Below are positions 8,552-17,411 of a stretch of 41,910 nt of DNA, piece after piece. A model generated the notes under the pieces. That model searched no databases. It was not told the origin of the DNA and saw only the letters and a program-made list of their open reading frames with translations. This DNA comes from Mollicutes bacterium (GTDB lineage Bacteria; Bacillota_I; Bacilli_A; RF39; UBA660), in NCBI GenBank assembly GCA_004552445.1, contig SFOJ01000017.1, positions 1-41,910 of the forward strand, read 5' to 3'. A program made the position numbers and the translations under genes. Position 1 is the first letter of the stretch. Every line of letters begins with the position of its first letter.

Positions 8552-9064
8552 CTAATTATCGTAGTTAGTATTATAATTTTTAATACTATTCTCAAACATT
8601 TCTTCAGTAACTTTATAGTTTATAAATTGTGAAGAACATATTTTTAATTTCTTTCTATATGGTTCACATTCAGTTCTTGAATAAAATTCGTTGTAGTAAG
8701 GTAATTCAATTGTTATCTTTCTTTCAGTAGTTGTTCTACCTACAAGGTCATTAACAATATATAAATGTTTTGATCCTGGCTCTAGATTTTCAATAATTAC
8801 TTTTTCTTCACTATTTCCTTTTAATTTTTCACTATTTTGTCCATACTCTTTTATATATAAATTACTCTTTACATTTGAAAAAATGATAGTGAATTTATTT
8901 TTTGATTTACTATATTTTTGTTCTACCTTTATATTATAAATGTTATTATCTTTTGTGTCTGTATCATTTTCTTTTTTGTCTTTATTTTTTATTGCTATTA
9001 CAACGCATATTATTATTGCAATTAAAATTACCACTAATAATATTATTCTTTCTTTTTTATTCAT
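8552..9064 (-). CDS. Small single-pass membrane protein of unknown function
   Basis: A 170-residue protein that I do not recognise. Residues 7-25 (IILLVVILIAIIICVVIAI) form one transmembrane helix. A highly charged linker rich in K, D and N follows, then a probably extracytoplasmic domain with a beta-rich pattern (KFTIIFSNVKSNLYIKEYG, EKVIIENLEPGSKHLYIVND) that could be a small Ig- or fibronectin-like fold. Two cysteines near the C-terminus (in SRTECEPYRKKLKICSS) may pair. Its ATG overlaps the stop codon of ftsK, so it is translated from the ezrA-ftsK transcript. That position suggests an envelope or division link, but nothing in the sequence proves it. Confidence 0.6.
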   Translation of the reverse strand: MNKKERIILLVVILIAIIICVVIAIKNKDKKENDTDTKDNNIYNIKVEQKYSKSKNKFTIIFSNVKSNLYIKEYGQNSEKLKGNSEEKVIIENLEPGSKHLYIVNDLVGRTTTERKITIELPYYNEFYSRTECEPYRKKLKICSSQFINYKVTEEMFENSIKNYNTNYDN

Positions 9065-9066
9065 AA

Positions 9067-11304
9067 TTACTCCTTAGGTTCTTCAAGTTTAACTAATACG
9101 TCTCTAGGCTTTGAACCTTTAGCAGGACCAACTATTCCTCTTTCTTCAAATTGATCCATTATACGAGCTGCTCTATTATATCCAATGCTATATTTTCTTT
9201 GAATTAGTGATGCACTTATTTGTCCCATACGTATTGCATAATTTAGTATTTCATCATAAAGTATATCTTTTTGTTCTCCACCACCATTACTTCCAGAAGA
9301 CTCACCTGTACCGCTACTTGAATTTGATTCAAGATTTGTGAATTTATCACTATATTTTGGCGGATGACATCTTTTCTTAACAAAGTCTACAACTCTTGCA
9401 ATTTCGTCATCAGAAACAAAACTTCCTTGAATTCTTGTAGGTGTGTTTTCATCCATTGGTTTATATAACATGTCACCTTTGCCAAGTAGTTTTTCTGCTC
9501 CTGTCATATCTAAAATTGTACGAGAGTCAATAGATGAGGAAACCGCAAATGATATACGTGTTGGAATATTTGATTTTACAACACCAGTAATTATATCAGT
9601 TGAAGGTCTTTGTGTTGCGACTATTAAGTGAATTCCTGCTGCTCTTGCAAGCTGTGTTATTCTCATGATTGATTCTTCTACTTCTTTTGCTGCTACTAAC
9701 ATCAAATCTGCAAGTTCATCTATTATTACTAATATAAATGGCATTTTCTTAAGTCCACAGTTTGGATTCTTTTTAAGTTCTCTTTCAATATAATCATTAT
9801 ATGTTTGAATATTTTTTGTTCCACTATTTTTGAATGTTTCGTATCTATCATCCATCTCTACTACTATTTTTTGAAGTGCAGCACTTGCTTTTTTAGGGTC
9901 AGTAACAACTGGTGTAAGTAGATGTGGAATACCTTCATACACATTAAATTCTACTTTTTTAGGATCTACTAATACCATTTTTACTTCATCTGGTGTAGCT
10001 CTCATGATTATTGAAACAATTATATTATTTATACATACTGATTTACCACTACCAGTAGCACCAGCTACAAGCATATGTGGGGTTTTATTTATTTCTACGC
10101 ATTTTACTTTACCCATTATATCTCTACCAAGAGGAGCTGCGAGTTTAGAATCTTTATACTTTGGATTTTTTTCTAAATCTTCCATTATTTCTCTCATTGA
10201 TACAGCCATAATTGTTTGATTAGGTATTTCTACACCAATTGTATTCTTTCCAGGTATTGGTGCTTCAATTCTAACTTCTTTTGCCGCTAAAGCTAATGCA
10301 ATTTCTCTTGATATACTTAAAACTTTATTAACTTTAGTTCCTCTGTCTAAATCCATCTCGTATTGAGTGACAGCAGGTCCTACATGAACTTCTATTACTT
10401 TAGCTCTCATGCCAAAGTCACTAAATACTCTTTCTAATATTTTTGTATTTGATGCAATAAATTCTGTTGAATTAACTTTTCCTTTACTTTTATTTATATT
10501 TAATAAAGCAACTGGTGGTTTTATATATACTTCATTTGTTGTCTCTTCTTCAACTGGTTCTGGCATCTTTGATGCATCTATATTTCCGACTGTCGCATCT
10601 TTCTTTGGTTCTAAATCTTCTACACTTGTAATTACAACTCTTTTATCAATTGGTGTTTCATCTTCAATTATATCATTTGTATTAAGTACTTGTTTTTTAG
10701 ATATTTTTTCTTCTTCATCTTTTTCGCTTCTATCAAATAGTTTTTTGAATGGCGAAATGATTGCTTTAAATATATCTACAAGTGTTACATCAAATAACAT
10801 TATAAGTCCAAATCCCGCGATAATTACTAAAACAAATGTTGTTCCTTCAACATCAAATAATGAAACGAATGCCCATGAAGTAGTTGCTCCTATCATTCCT
10901 CCACCTGTATTTCTAATTTCACTTTCAACATTATATGATGCACTTATATTATCAAATGTTGTTGTAAATATTTCTTTTCCTTTTACATTTGTATCTTTTA
11001 TATAGTTAATATGTGAGAATAATAATAATGATAAAATTATTGCGTATACTCCAACTAATCTTGCAGAGAAGAAATCTGGTTTACTTCTTTTTGCAAGTAG
11101 ATATACTCCGTAGCAAAGTCCTAATATTAACAGTATAAAATACCATGTACCAAAAAGAAATATAGCAAATTTCTTCACTAAATTTCCTACTGCTCCGAAT
11201 GATCCAAGACCAGTTATACAAAATAGTATAAGTACTAATCCAGTAAGCTCATTAGTATATCTAAATTTCTTTTTAGATTCTGATGATTTTTTCTTTTTTG
11301 CCAT
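9067..11304 (-). CDS. ftsK: DNA translocase FtsK/SpoIIIE
   Basis: About 745 residues, the length of a Bacillus SpoIIIE/SftA-type translocase. The N-terminus carries about four membrane helices (residues 20-190), followed by a charged linker. The RecA-like motor has Walker A LVAGATGSGKSVCINN and Walker B FILVIIDELADLMLV, with LIVATQRPS after it. The C-terminal winged-helix gamma domain (ASLIQRKYSIGYNRAARIMD) reads KOPS/SRS-type polar sequences. It pumps chromosomal DNA through the closing septum. The frame opens at a GTG at 11313, but the ATG at 11302-11304 follows AGGTGG at better spacing. It follows ezrA with a 9-nt gap, so two division genes share one transcript. Confidence 0.95.
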   Translation of the reverse strand: MAKKKKSSESKKKFRYTNELTGLVLILFCITGLGSFGAVGNLVKKFAIFLFGTWYFILLILGLCYGVYLLAKRSKPDFFSARLVGVYAIILSLLLFSHINYIKDTNVKGKEIFTTTFDNISASYNVESEIRNTGGGMIGATTSWAFVSLFDVEGTTFVLVIIAGFGLIMLFDVTLVDIFKAIISPFKKLFDRSEKDEEEKISKKQVLNTNDIIEDETPIDKRVVITSVEDLEPKKDATVGNIDASKMPEPVEEETTNEVYIKPPVALLNINKSKGKVNSTEFIASNTKILERVFSDFGMRAKVIEVHVGPAVTQYEMDLDRGTKVNKVLSISREIALALAAKEVRIEAPIPGKNTIGVEIPNQTIMAVSMREIMEDLEKNPKYKDSKLAAPLGRDIMGKVKCVEINKTPHMLVAGATGSGKSVCINNIIVSIIMRATPDEVKMVLVDPKKVEFNVYEGIPHLLTPVVTDPKKASAALQKIVVEMDDRYETFKNSGTKNIQTYNDYIERELKKNPNCGLKKMPFILVIIDELADLMLVAAKEVEESIMRITQLARAAGIHLIVATQRPSTDIITGVVKSNIPTRISFAVSSSIDSRTILDMTGAEKLLGKGDMLYKPMDENTPTRIQGSFVSDDEIARVVDFVKKRCHPPKYSDKFTNLESNSSSGTGESSGSNGGGEQKDILYDEILNYAIRMGQISASLIQRKYSIGYNRAARIMDQFEERGIVGPAKGSKPRDVLVKLEEPKE

Positions 11305-11313
11305 TAATTCCAC

Positions 11314-13026
11314 CTAACTTTCCATTTTGCTTAGAAGTTTTTTATGAATACCAGGTTCTACGATATTAAGTGTATTTAATATTATTTCAAGAGAATCTTT
11401 ATATTCCCCCTTGTTAAATGCTTTAGTTGATGCATTTAATCCTGCTTCTACTTCTCTATTACTTGATCTATATCTATTACCGTAAACTATAGCCATTTCT
11501 GCCATGGCTGCTGCTTTAGTAGTACTTGATGCTGTTTGATAAAGTTTTAATGCTAAATCTCTTGCAGTATCGACTCTTAAGTTTAATGTTTTTATTGATA
11601 TAGGTTTTTTATCTATTTCAACTTGAATTTCTTTAATTGCGTCATATGCTTCTTTTAATTCTACATAAAATTTATCTGGTATAACTGGAAGATTATAATC
11701 TTTAATTCTATATTTTGAATTATTTATTATATTTTTAATTTCATATAGTTGATCTCTAGCTCTTGCTTCATCTTCTTTTAAACTTCCTAAATTTTTAAGA
11801 GTTGTTTCTAGTTTATCTTCAACTTTTGATAAAGATACTGCTACCATTTCACATTCATTACTCAATTTTGAATATGGCATTACTTTTGATAGTGTTCTAT
11901 CATTTATAAGCTTGAAACTATCTTTAACTTGTATCAATTCTTTATTTATTTCATCAATAACCATTATTTCATCATCACTTAAATCATATGTGTCTTTTAA
12001 GTTATCTATTTCTGCATAAAGGTTTCTAAGTATTGAACTTACTTTAACAATTCTATCATTTATATTAATGATTCCTCTTTCATATTCTTTTTTACCACGT
12101 TTTTCATTATCAAAGTCACTATATATTGCTTCGTAATAATCAACTAATGTTTTTAAATCAAATACTGAGTCCTGTAAGTTTAATACATTTAGTCTATCCA
12201 TTATTTCACTAATCTTTTTATTAGTTTCTTCTATGTTATAATCAATATTTAAGTATTCAATATTATATCCATCTCTAGTCATTCTAGTTGCAATACTCTT
12301 TATATCTTTCATTTTCTTTGGAAGTATCATTGTAGCTATTAAAACTATCGTTGGTGCTTCTTCTATAACAATACTAATGTTATGTATCATATCATCAAGA
12401 GCTTTTACAATTTTCCCTAATTCTTCGTATTCATGATTTTGAATTGACACTTCAAATGCACTAAATAATTTATCAATGTTTTCAAATTGTAATTCTATTG
12501 GAGAAGAAACTTCTTTGTAGTCATCTTTGTTTTTATTATATTTAAATATAACTTCTCTATAAATGCTTTTTAATTTCGTTATAGCTTCTCTATTTCTTTC
12601 TTCACTTTCAGTTAAATCTTTTATTTCTGATAATAGTTTAATTGATTTAGCTTTAACATGGAATATGTGTTTTTCGACAGTACCTATTTTTTCATTTGCT
12701 TCTGCATATTCTTTATTCATACATAAAGTTTCTACTTCTACTAGCTCGTCTGTTAGTTTAGGCATATCAACTTTTTCAATTTTATCTAATCTTTTTTTCC
12801 AATCTTCTACTTCTTCTTCTATCTTTTTATTGTTTGTTAGTTTACTTGCCTTAGCTAATTCTGTAATTAGAGAAGAAGACATGATAAGATTTTTTTCAGT
12901 TGTTAGTCTATCTATATTTGATAGTATGTCCTTTTTCCTTTTATTCTTAATAATTAATGTTAATATGTATAAAAGTATAATTAAAAAAATAAAAATAAAC
13001 GCTATAATAATTGTTGTCTTATTCAT
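11314..13026 (-). CDS. ezrA: Septation ring formation regulator EzrA
   Basis: About 570 residues, the usual EzrA length (about 560-570). There is one N-terminal membrane helix (TTIIIAFIFIFLIILLYILTL) and then almost entirely alpha-helical coiled coil, the spectrin-like repeats of EzrA. The C-terminal part with ATSSTTKAAAMAEMAIVYGNRYRSS matches the conserved QxxR-type patch region seen near EzrA termini (I read AMAEMAIVYGNRYRSS). EzrA restrains FtsZ ring assembly and links it to PBPs. The ATG at 13024-13026 has an AAGGAGG site; the longer GTG/ATG-like start at 13044 lacks one. It is the first gene of the operon with ftsK. Confidence 0.88.
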   Translation of the reverse strand: MNKTTIIIAFIFIFLIILLYILTLIIKNKRKKDILSNIDRLTTEKNLIMSSSLITELAKASKLTNNKKIEEEVEDWKKRLDKIEKVDMPKLTDELVEVETLCMNKEYAEANEKIGTVEKHIFHVKAKSIKLLSEIKDLTESEERNREAITKLKSIYREVIFKYNKNKDDYKEVSSPIELQFENIDKLFSAFEVSIQNHEYEELGKIVKALDDMIHNISIVIEEAPTIVLIATMILPKKMKDIKSIATRMTRDGYNIEYLNIDYNIEETNKKISEIMDRLNVLNLQDSVFDLKTLVDYYEAIYSDFDNEKRGKKEYERGIININDRIVKVSSILRNLYAEIDNLKDTYDLSDDEIMVIDEINKELIQVKDSFKLINDRTLSKVMPYSKLSNECEMVAVSLSKVEDKLETTLKNLGSLKEDEARARDQLYEIKNIINNSKYRIKDYNLPVIPDKFYVELKEAYDAIKEIQVEIDKKPISIKTLNLRVDTARDLALKLYQTASSTTKAAAMAEMAIVYGNRYRSSNREVEAGLNASTKAFNKGEYKDSLEIILNTLNIVEPGIHKKLLSKMES

Positions 13027-13090
13027 ACTATCCTCCTTATACATTTTAACACATTTAATTTAGTTTTTGTAGTACTTTTAATTGTAATAT

Positions 13091-13123
13091 ATTAAAAATG
13101 TTAAGAGTTTAATCTTAACATTT
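13091..13123 (-). terminator. Terminator of the 243-residue hypothetical gene
   Basis: An 11-bp stem (AAATGTTAAGA and its complement) with a six-base loop and a U-rich tail on the minus strand. It overlaps the stop codon of the gene at 13115. Confidence 0.75.
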
Positions 13124-13846
13124 CTTTTTAAATATTCTTTGAAATTCTCCATTTTTAGTTTTTTCATCTATTATTTTAAAACTAGTTATTAAATATTTTC
13201 CATCTTCAGTTCTTTGGCTATCTATGTCATAAACTAATTCATCATTATAATCTCTCATATCGTTTTTTAATTCTTCAATAGCAACTTCAAATGCTAGTGA
13301 TGGAATATCATCTAATGTTTTTCCTTTTTTAGGATAGCATATTATCTTTCCATTTTGTAATGACAATGTGGCTTTTAATTCTCCTATTTCAAATACTCTA
13401 TGTCCTGGATTTGGTATATTTGGATAGTCTAGCATTGATTTTCCTCTTTTATATGCTACCATTTCTCTTATTTGAACTAATAAATAATCTATTTTTTTCT
13501 TTCTTTTATAACTTTCTATTCTTTCTTCGGCAGTTTGATCTCTTCCCAAAGTATCATCTGAACATATTATGTCCCATTCTTCTTTTTTTAATCTTTTAAT
13601 CATTTCTTCAAGTTCTTCAATAGTACAAGTATAAAGGTCACCAAAGTCTGGAATTATTGTATTTCTTTTTAAAAAATCTTTTTCTTTTTCTCCTTCAATT
13701 TTAATAAATTTTGTTAGACTTTTTACATGAGGCATTCCCTTAGCAATGGCATAATACATATCTAATGGAAATGTCTTATCATTTTGTAATATTTGTTCTA
13801 AATCGCTTCCTTGAATATATACATCATTATTACTTATAATCTTCAT
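13115..13846 (-). CDS. Hypothetical cytoplasmic protein, 243 residues
   Basis: I do not recognise this protein. It has no signal peptide or membrane helix. It is highly charged, with a helical, lysine- and glutamate-rich middle (EELEEMIKRLKKEEWD, AEERIESYKRKKKID) and a C-terminal half with alternating beta-like segments (KATLSLQNGKIICYPKKG, YLITSFKIIDEKT). The start at 13844-13846 follows AAGGAGG and is secure. It is separated from ezrA by a terminator and from the next hypothetical gene by 51 nt with a possible promoter, so it is likely monocistronic. No function can be assigned. Confidence 0.65.
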   Translation of the reverse strand: MKIISNNDVYIQGSDLEQILQNDKTFPLDMYYAIAKGMPHVKSLTKFIKIEGEKEKDFLKRNTIIPDFGDLYTCTIEELEEMIKRLKKEEWDIICSDDTLGRDQTAEERIESYKRKKKIDYLLVQIREMVAYKRGKSMLDYPNIPNPGHRVFEIGELKATLSLQNGKIICYPKKGKTLDDIPSLAFEVAIEELKNDMRDYNDELVYDIDSQRTEDGKYLITSFKIIDEKTKNGEFQRIFKKKC

Positions 13847-13897
13847 AATATATATCCTCCTTTGTATAATATATTATATATTAAATATTATTTTTTT

Positions 13898-14515
13898 CTA
13901 GTCTTTTATGAATTTTTCTAGTTTTGTTTTTAATGCATCAGGAAATTCAATATATTCTTTTGATAACATTTTTTGTATTAATTCTTTGTCTTTAGAATTA
14001 ATTAATTTAGTTGTTATTCCACTATAATTCGGATTATCTTGAATACTGATTAATTCAGCTAAATAGTATGAATCTTTAATATCTATAAAGTATGTTTCTA
14101 TTTTATCCATATCAAATCTTCCATCATAATTTAGTGCTAATCTCCATGCACATTCTTTTTTATCATTTTTAATACATTCTTCTACCATTTCATCAAAATA
14201 TTCTTGATCTATATCTGGAAGATATTCTAGATAAAATAAATCTCCAATCATATTAGCTACATCCATAGGACTCATATTTTTCGCTGTATCAATATTATAT
14301 TTACTTTTTATTAAAAGTTCTTCAATTTTAGAATCTCTTTCTATATCTAATAGTGTTGAATTCATTATTTCATTAATTTCTGTTATATATTTGATAATTA
14401 TATCTTTATCTTTTGGATATAATTCTATTAGTTCGTTTAAATCTTTTAATAATTCTTCGTTATTATGTTTTTTATTAATATATTTAAATATAATAGTTAC
14501 TATATTTTTCTTCAT
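13898..14515 (-). CDS. Hypothetical helical protein, 205 residues
   Basis: Not recognised. It is an acidic, leucine/isoleucine-rich, predicted all-helical soluble protein (LLKDLNELIELYPKDKDIIIKYITEIN) without signal peptide or membrane helix; the pattern of short amphipathic helices suggests a HEAT- or TPR-like solenoid, but this is only an impression. The ATG follows AAGGAG. A TTGTAA/TATAAT pair with a 16-nt gap lies upstream as a likely promoter, divergent from the tRNA-Met promoter. Confidence 0.6.
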   Translation of the reverse strand: MKKNIVTIIFKYINKKHNNEELLKDLNELIELYPKDKDIIIKYITEINEIMNSTLLDIERDSKIEELLIKSKYNIDTAKNMSPMDVANMIGDLFYLEYLPDIDQEYFDEMVEECIKNDKKECAWRLALNYDGRFDMDKIETYFIDIKDSYYLAELISIQDNPNYSGITTKLINSKDKELIQKMLSKEYIEFPDALKTKLEKFIKD

Positions 14516-14590
14516 AAGAGTACTCCTTAATTAAATTATATATTATATTATTTTTTTTACAATATTTTTTGATTTTTTAGGTTTAAATAC

Positions 14591-14619
14591 TTGATTATGG
14601 GAATTTTATTTGATATAAT
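14591..14619 (+). promoter_or_regulatory. Promoter of tRNA-Met
   Basis: TTGATT (14591-14596), exactly 17 nt, then TATAAT (14614-14619), about 26 nt before the first base of the mature tRNA. Confidence 0.75.
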
Positions 14620-14645
14620 GAATTCACTTGTGAAATTATTCTCAT

Positions 14646-14722
14646 GGCGATGTAGCTCAGTTGGCTAGAGCATCTGGTTCATACCCAGGGGGTCGTGGGT
14701 TCGAATCCCTCCGTCGCTACCA
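14646..14722 (+). tRNA. tRNA-Met (CAT), elongator type
   Basis: A 77-nt tRNA with encoded CCA. The acceptor GGCGATG pairs with CGTCGCT (G1-U72 wobble, as I recall from Bacillus elongator tRNA-Met). The D arm is GCTC..GAGC, the anticodon loop is TTCATAC with anticodon CAT, and the T loop is TTCGAAT. It lacks the initiator hallmarks (mismatch at 1-72 of the C-A type and three G-C pairs in the anticodon stem), so elongator Met is favoured. A lysidine-modified tRNA-Ile(CAT) is a less likely alternative. It has its own promoter and terminator. Confidence 0.9.
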
Positions 14723-14731
14723 TAAGTTATT

Positions 14732-14755
14732 AACTGCTCTTTGAGTAGTTTTTTT
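14732..14755 (+). terminator. Terminator of tRNA-Met
   Basis: An 8-bp stem (AACTGCTC against GAGTAGTT, one G-U pair), TTT loop and a run of Ts start 10 nt after the tRNA CCA end. Confidence 0.8.
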
Positions 14756-14761
14756 ATATAA

Positions 14762-14792
14762 ATAAAAAAAAGATTAAGTTTTTCTTAATCTT
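14762..14792 (-). terminator. Terminator at the end of the rsmE-mtaB transcript
   Basis: A 9-bp stem (AAGATTAAG and its complement) with a 5-nt loop, followed on the minus strand by nine Ts. The mtaB stop codon overlaps it. Confidence 0.8.
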
Positions 14793-16050
14793 CTAGGTTA
14801 TAATTTATATTTTCATTTGTTAATTTTACTTTTATTATTTCATTTGATGTTACATTTTTTAGTTTAACAGGTATATAGTTTTCTGTAAAACCATGATAGT
14901 AATCATTTTTATATTCTTCTACTAAAACTTCTTTTTCAACATTAATAAATTTTTTAAAATATTCTTTTTCTAGTGAATCAGAAAGTTCTATTAATCTTCT
15001 AGCTCTTTCTTTTACTATACTTCTTGGAACATGATTTGGCATTCTTGATGCAACTGTACCATTTCTATCTGAGTATGGGAATACATGTATTTTAGAAAAA
15101 CCTATTTTTTTACAATAGTTTAGTGTATCTTCAAAATCTTCTTCTGTTTCACCAGGAAAACCGACAATTACATCTGTTGTTAGTGATATATCTGGTCTTA
15201 ATTTTCTAATAGTATTTACTTTATCAGTAAAGTATTCTAAATCATATCTTCTATTCATTGCTTTTAAAGTTTTATCACATCCAGATTGTAATGGAATATG
15301 TAAATGAGAAACAAACTTTTTATTATTTTCAATTATATTCATCATTTTATCATCTAGTTCTACTATTTCTACTGATGATAGTCTTATTCTTTTTATTTGC
15401 TCTACTTTACTTATCTCATTTATTAAGTCTGATAGTCTTTTATTATTTGATGAGTATTGTCCTGTATGAATTCCAGAAAGTACTATTTCTTTATGTCCTG
15501 AAAGGGCTAAATCATTTACTTCAATAATACATTTATTAAAGTCTTTGCTTCTTACCCTTCCTCTTACATATGGAATTATACAATAACTACAAAAGTTGTT
15601 ACATCCGTCTTCTATCTTAATGAATGCTCTATGTTGATGTTCATACTTTTTGATTTCCATATCTTCAAAAACGTCTTCTTTTTTATCATCAAATAAAATA
15701 ATTCTTTTATGACTCTTTTCATAATCATTGATACATTTTAATACTTTTGTTTTATTTTTAGTTCCAAGTATTATTTCTGCATCTATTAAATTTTCAATAT
15801 TATCTTTTCTAAACTCACAAAAACATCCGAATGCTACTACAATCGCATTTGGATTATTTTTTCTTATGTTATTAATAACTTGTTTACTTTTGTTGTCTGC
15901 TGTATTTGTTACAGTACATGTGTTTACTAAACATATATCAGCATTCTCTTCTACTTCTTTATAATTTTCGTTTAAAAGCAAATTTCTTACGAATTCACTT
16001 TCGTAAGAATTAACTTTACAACCTAATGTTTTTATTAAAAATGTTTTCAT
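14785..16050 (-). CDS. mtaB: tRNA ct6A37/t6A37 methylthiotransferase MtaB
   Basis: A 421-residue radical SAM methylthiotransferase, the usual length. The N-terminal UPF0004 domain has the cysteines that bind the second Fe-S cluster (TLGCKVNSYESE, VNTCTVTN, FGCFCEF). The radical SAM CxxxCxxC motif is GCNNFCSYCIIPYVRGR (about residues 150-158). A C-terminal TRAM domain follows. The opening LGCKVNSYESE and IIPYVRGRVRS fit MtaB (t6A thiomethylation) and not MiaB. The ATG overlaps the preceding stop (ATGA), so it is translationally coupled to the small upstream gene. It is the last gene of the transcript. Confidence 0.92.
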   Translation of the reverse strand: MKTFLIKTLGCKVNSYESEFVRNLLLNENYKEVEENADICLVNTCTVTNTADNKSKQVINNIRKNNPNAIVVAFGCFCEFRKDNIENLIDAEIILGTKNKTKVLKCINDYEKSHKRIILFDDKKEDVFEDMEIKKYEHQHRAFIKIEDGCNNFCSYCIIPYVRGRVRSKDFNKCIIEVNDLALSGHKEIVLSGIHTGQYSSNNKRLSDLINEISKVEQIKRIRLSSVEIVELDDKMMNIIENNKKFVSHLHIPLQSGCDKTLKAMNRRYDLEYFTDKVNTIRKLRPDISLTTDVIVGFPGETEEDFEDTLNYCKKIGFSKIHVFPYSDRNGTVASRMPNHVPRSIVKERARRLIELSDSLEKEYFKKFINVEKEVLVEEYKNDYYHGFTENYIPVKLKNVTSNEIIKVKLTNENINYNLED

Positions 16051-16313
16051 TCTAGTGATAACCTGAACTCTTTAAGTATTTTTAAGTATTCTTCTTCTGC
16101 TACATAACTTACTGCTTGAGTTACTTCCTTTTCTTGCACTTCTATTTTGTTCACTTTTGGGGCACCCTTTTTATTTTTTTCTTCTTTGTATGTTAATGTT
16201 ATATTAGACGCATTTTTAAGTAGTTGCTCATAACTAATTATTGCTTTTTTCTCTTGTTCTTCTTCATATTTTTGAATAGCTACTTGGTTATCATTCATAC
16301 CAAGGTCTTCCAT
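16047..16313 (-). CDS. Small hypothetical protein, 88 residues, overlapping its upstream neighbour
   Basis: A charged, soluble protein (YEEEQEKKAIISYEQLLKNA, then EKEVTQAVSYVAEEEYLKILKEF) that I do not recognise by name. It starts inside the end of the membrane protein gene at 16295, in the -1 frame relative to it, with a good AAGGA site 5 nt before the ATG. Its EEQEKKAIISYEQLLK segment looks like the natural continuation of the coiled-coil tail encoded upstream, so the two may be halves of one ancestral membrane-anchored protein, split by a frameshift or now made as coupled separate chains. It overlaps mtaB by 4 nt. Confidence 0.55.
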   Translation of the reverse strand: MEDLGMNDNQVAIQKYEEEQEKKAIISYEQLLKNASNITLTYKEEKNKKGAPKVNKIEVQEKEVTQAVSYVAEEEYLKILKEFRLSLE

Positions 16314-16690
16314 TCTTTTCCTTGTATATCATCATAAGTTTTTACATTTGGTACATCTATTTGTTTTACTAATGGTTTATTTTCATCAATCATATCTTCT
16401 TTAGATGTAGCCATTAAATTATTAAGTTCATCTAATATGTCAGGTTCTTCTTCAATAATCTTTTCATCTTTTTTAACGTTAGTAACTTTTTTTGGTTCTT
16501 CTACTTGTTTTTTAAATTTACTTTCTAAATCTATTTTTTCTTGTTCTCTTCTAACCATTTCTAGATATTCTGTTCTTGTTTTAACCAGTGCCAAAACAAG
16601 AACTAATAATATAATTAACATTAGTATTAAAAATATTAGAAAAAAGTCTCCAGTCATAAAAGTTTCTAAAAATTTGTCAAAGTTTTCCAT
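16295..16690 (-). CDS. Small single-pass membrane protein with charged cytoplasmic tail
   Basis: About 131 residues. Residues 12-36 (MTGDFFLIFLILMLIILLVL) form one membrane helix; the rest is a long, highly charged, probably coiled-coil tail (KTRTEYLEMVRREQEKIDLE) with several EEEP/DELN acidic patches. The ATG at 16688-16690 has AAGGAA upstream at 10 nt; the GTG at 16699 would sit too close to that site. The coding region overlaps the end of rsmE by 14 nt and the next gene by 19 nt. It is not recognised as a named family; the architecture suggests a scaffold at the membrane. Confidence 0.55.
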   Translation of the reverse strand: MENFDKFLETFMTGDFFLIFLILMLIILLVLVLALVKTRTEYLEMVRREQEKIDLESKFKKQVEEPKKVTNVKKDEKIIEEEPDILDELNNLMATSKEDMIDENKPLVKQIDVPNVKTYDDIQGKEWKTLV

Positions 16691-17402
16691 TATTACCACA
16701 TTCCTTCAAGTATTTAAGGATAGATGCTATCATTAATGGTACTGTTTCTGTTCTTAGTACATCACTTCCAAGTGAAGTTTTAATGAAGCCTTTTTTAGTA
16801 AGTTCTTCTTCTTCACTTTTTGATAGACCACCTTCCGGTCCAAATACTATACTAATTGTATCATTACAATTATCAAGTGTTAATACCTTTACTATGCTGT
16901 TTACATTTTGCTTGTCAAGTGAACACATTATATTTACACTTTCACTTGCTTCTATATCTTTAACTTCAATGATTTTACTAATACTAGGTTTTATAGTCCT
17001 ATAACATTGTTCTGTTGATTCTTTTACTATTTTAGCCCATCTTTGAAGTTTTTTATCAAAATCTTTTTGCTTAAGTTTATATTTACAATGATTATACATT
17101 ACTACTACATAATCAGTAACCCCAAGTTCTGTTCCATGTTGCAATATAAAACTCATTTTTTCTTCTGCTAGTAATGGCATATATAATTTTATTGTGGTTT
17201 CATTTGTATTTTCTTTAAATACTTTTTTAATACTTGCTGATAATAAATCTTTATTTAATGCACAAATATAACTTTTGTTTTCATATGCAACTATTACTTC
17301 ATCATTTTCTTTCATTCTCATTACATTTTTAATATGATTTAGATCTTCACTATTTAGAAATATAGTATTCTCTTTTTTATTCTTTCCAAAGTATTGTTGC
17401 AT
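16677..17402 (-). CDS. rsmE: 16S rRNA (uracil1498-N3)-methyltransferase RsmE
   Basis: A 241-residue SPOUT methyltransferase that modifies U1498 of 16S rRNA in the 30S decoding region. The N-terminal PUA-like part (HIKNVMRMKENDEVIVAYEN) precedes the knotted SAM-binding core with VFGPEGGLSKSEEEEL and SDVLRTETVPLMIAS, both diagnostic. The EKMSFILQHGTELGVTDY segment is also conserved. The ATG follows AGGAGG. It is preceded by the Smr gene and followed with overlap by a small membrane protein, so it lies in a four- or five-gene transcript ending with mtaB. Confidence 0.93.
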   Translation of the reverse strand: MQQYFGKNKKENTIFLNSEDLNHIKNVMRMKENDEVIVAYENKSYICALNKDLLSASIKKVFKENTNETTIKLYMPLLAEEKMSFILQHGTELGVTDYVVVMYNHCKYKLKQKDFDKKLQRWAKIVKESTEQCYRTIKPSISKIIEVKDIEASESVNIMCSLDKQNVNSIVKVLTLDNCNDTISIVFGPEGGLSKSEEEELTKKGFIKTSLGSDVLRTETVPLMIASILKYLKECGNNGKL

Positions 17403-17411
17403 ATATTCCTC

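Noticed and set aside
10409..11005. 198-residue plus-strand open frame inside ftsK
   Set aside because: A shadow of the conserved ftsK frame: hydrophobic serine-rich translation of AT-rich antisense, without ribosome-binding site or motif.
14646..14722. Initiator tRNA-fMet
   Set aside because: The anticodon stem lacks the three consecutive G-C pairs, and the 1-72 pair is G-U, as in elongator tRNA-Met of Bacillus.
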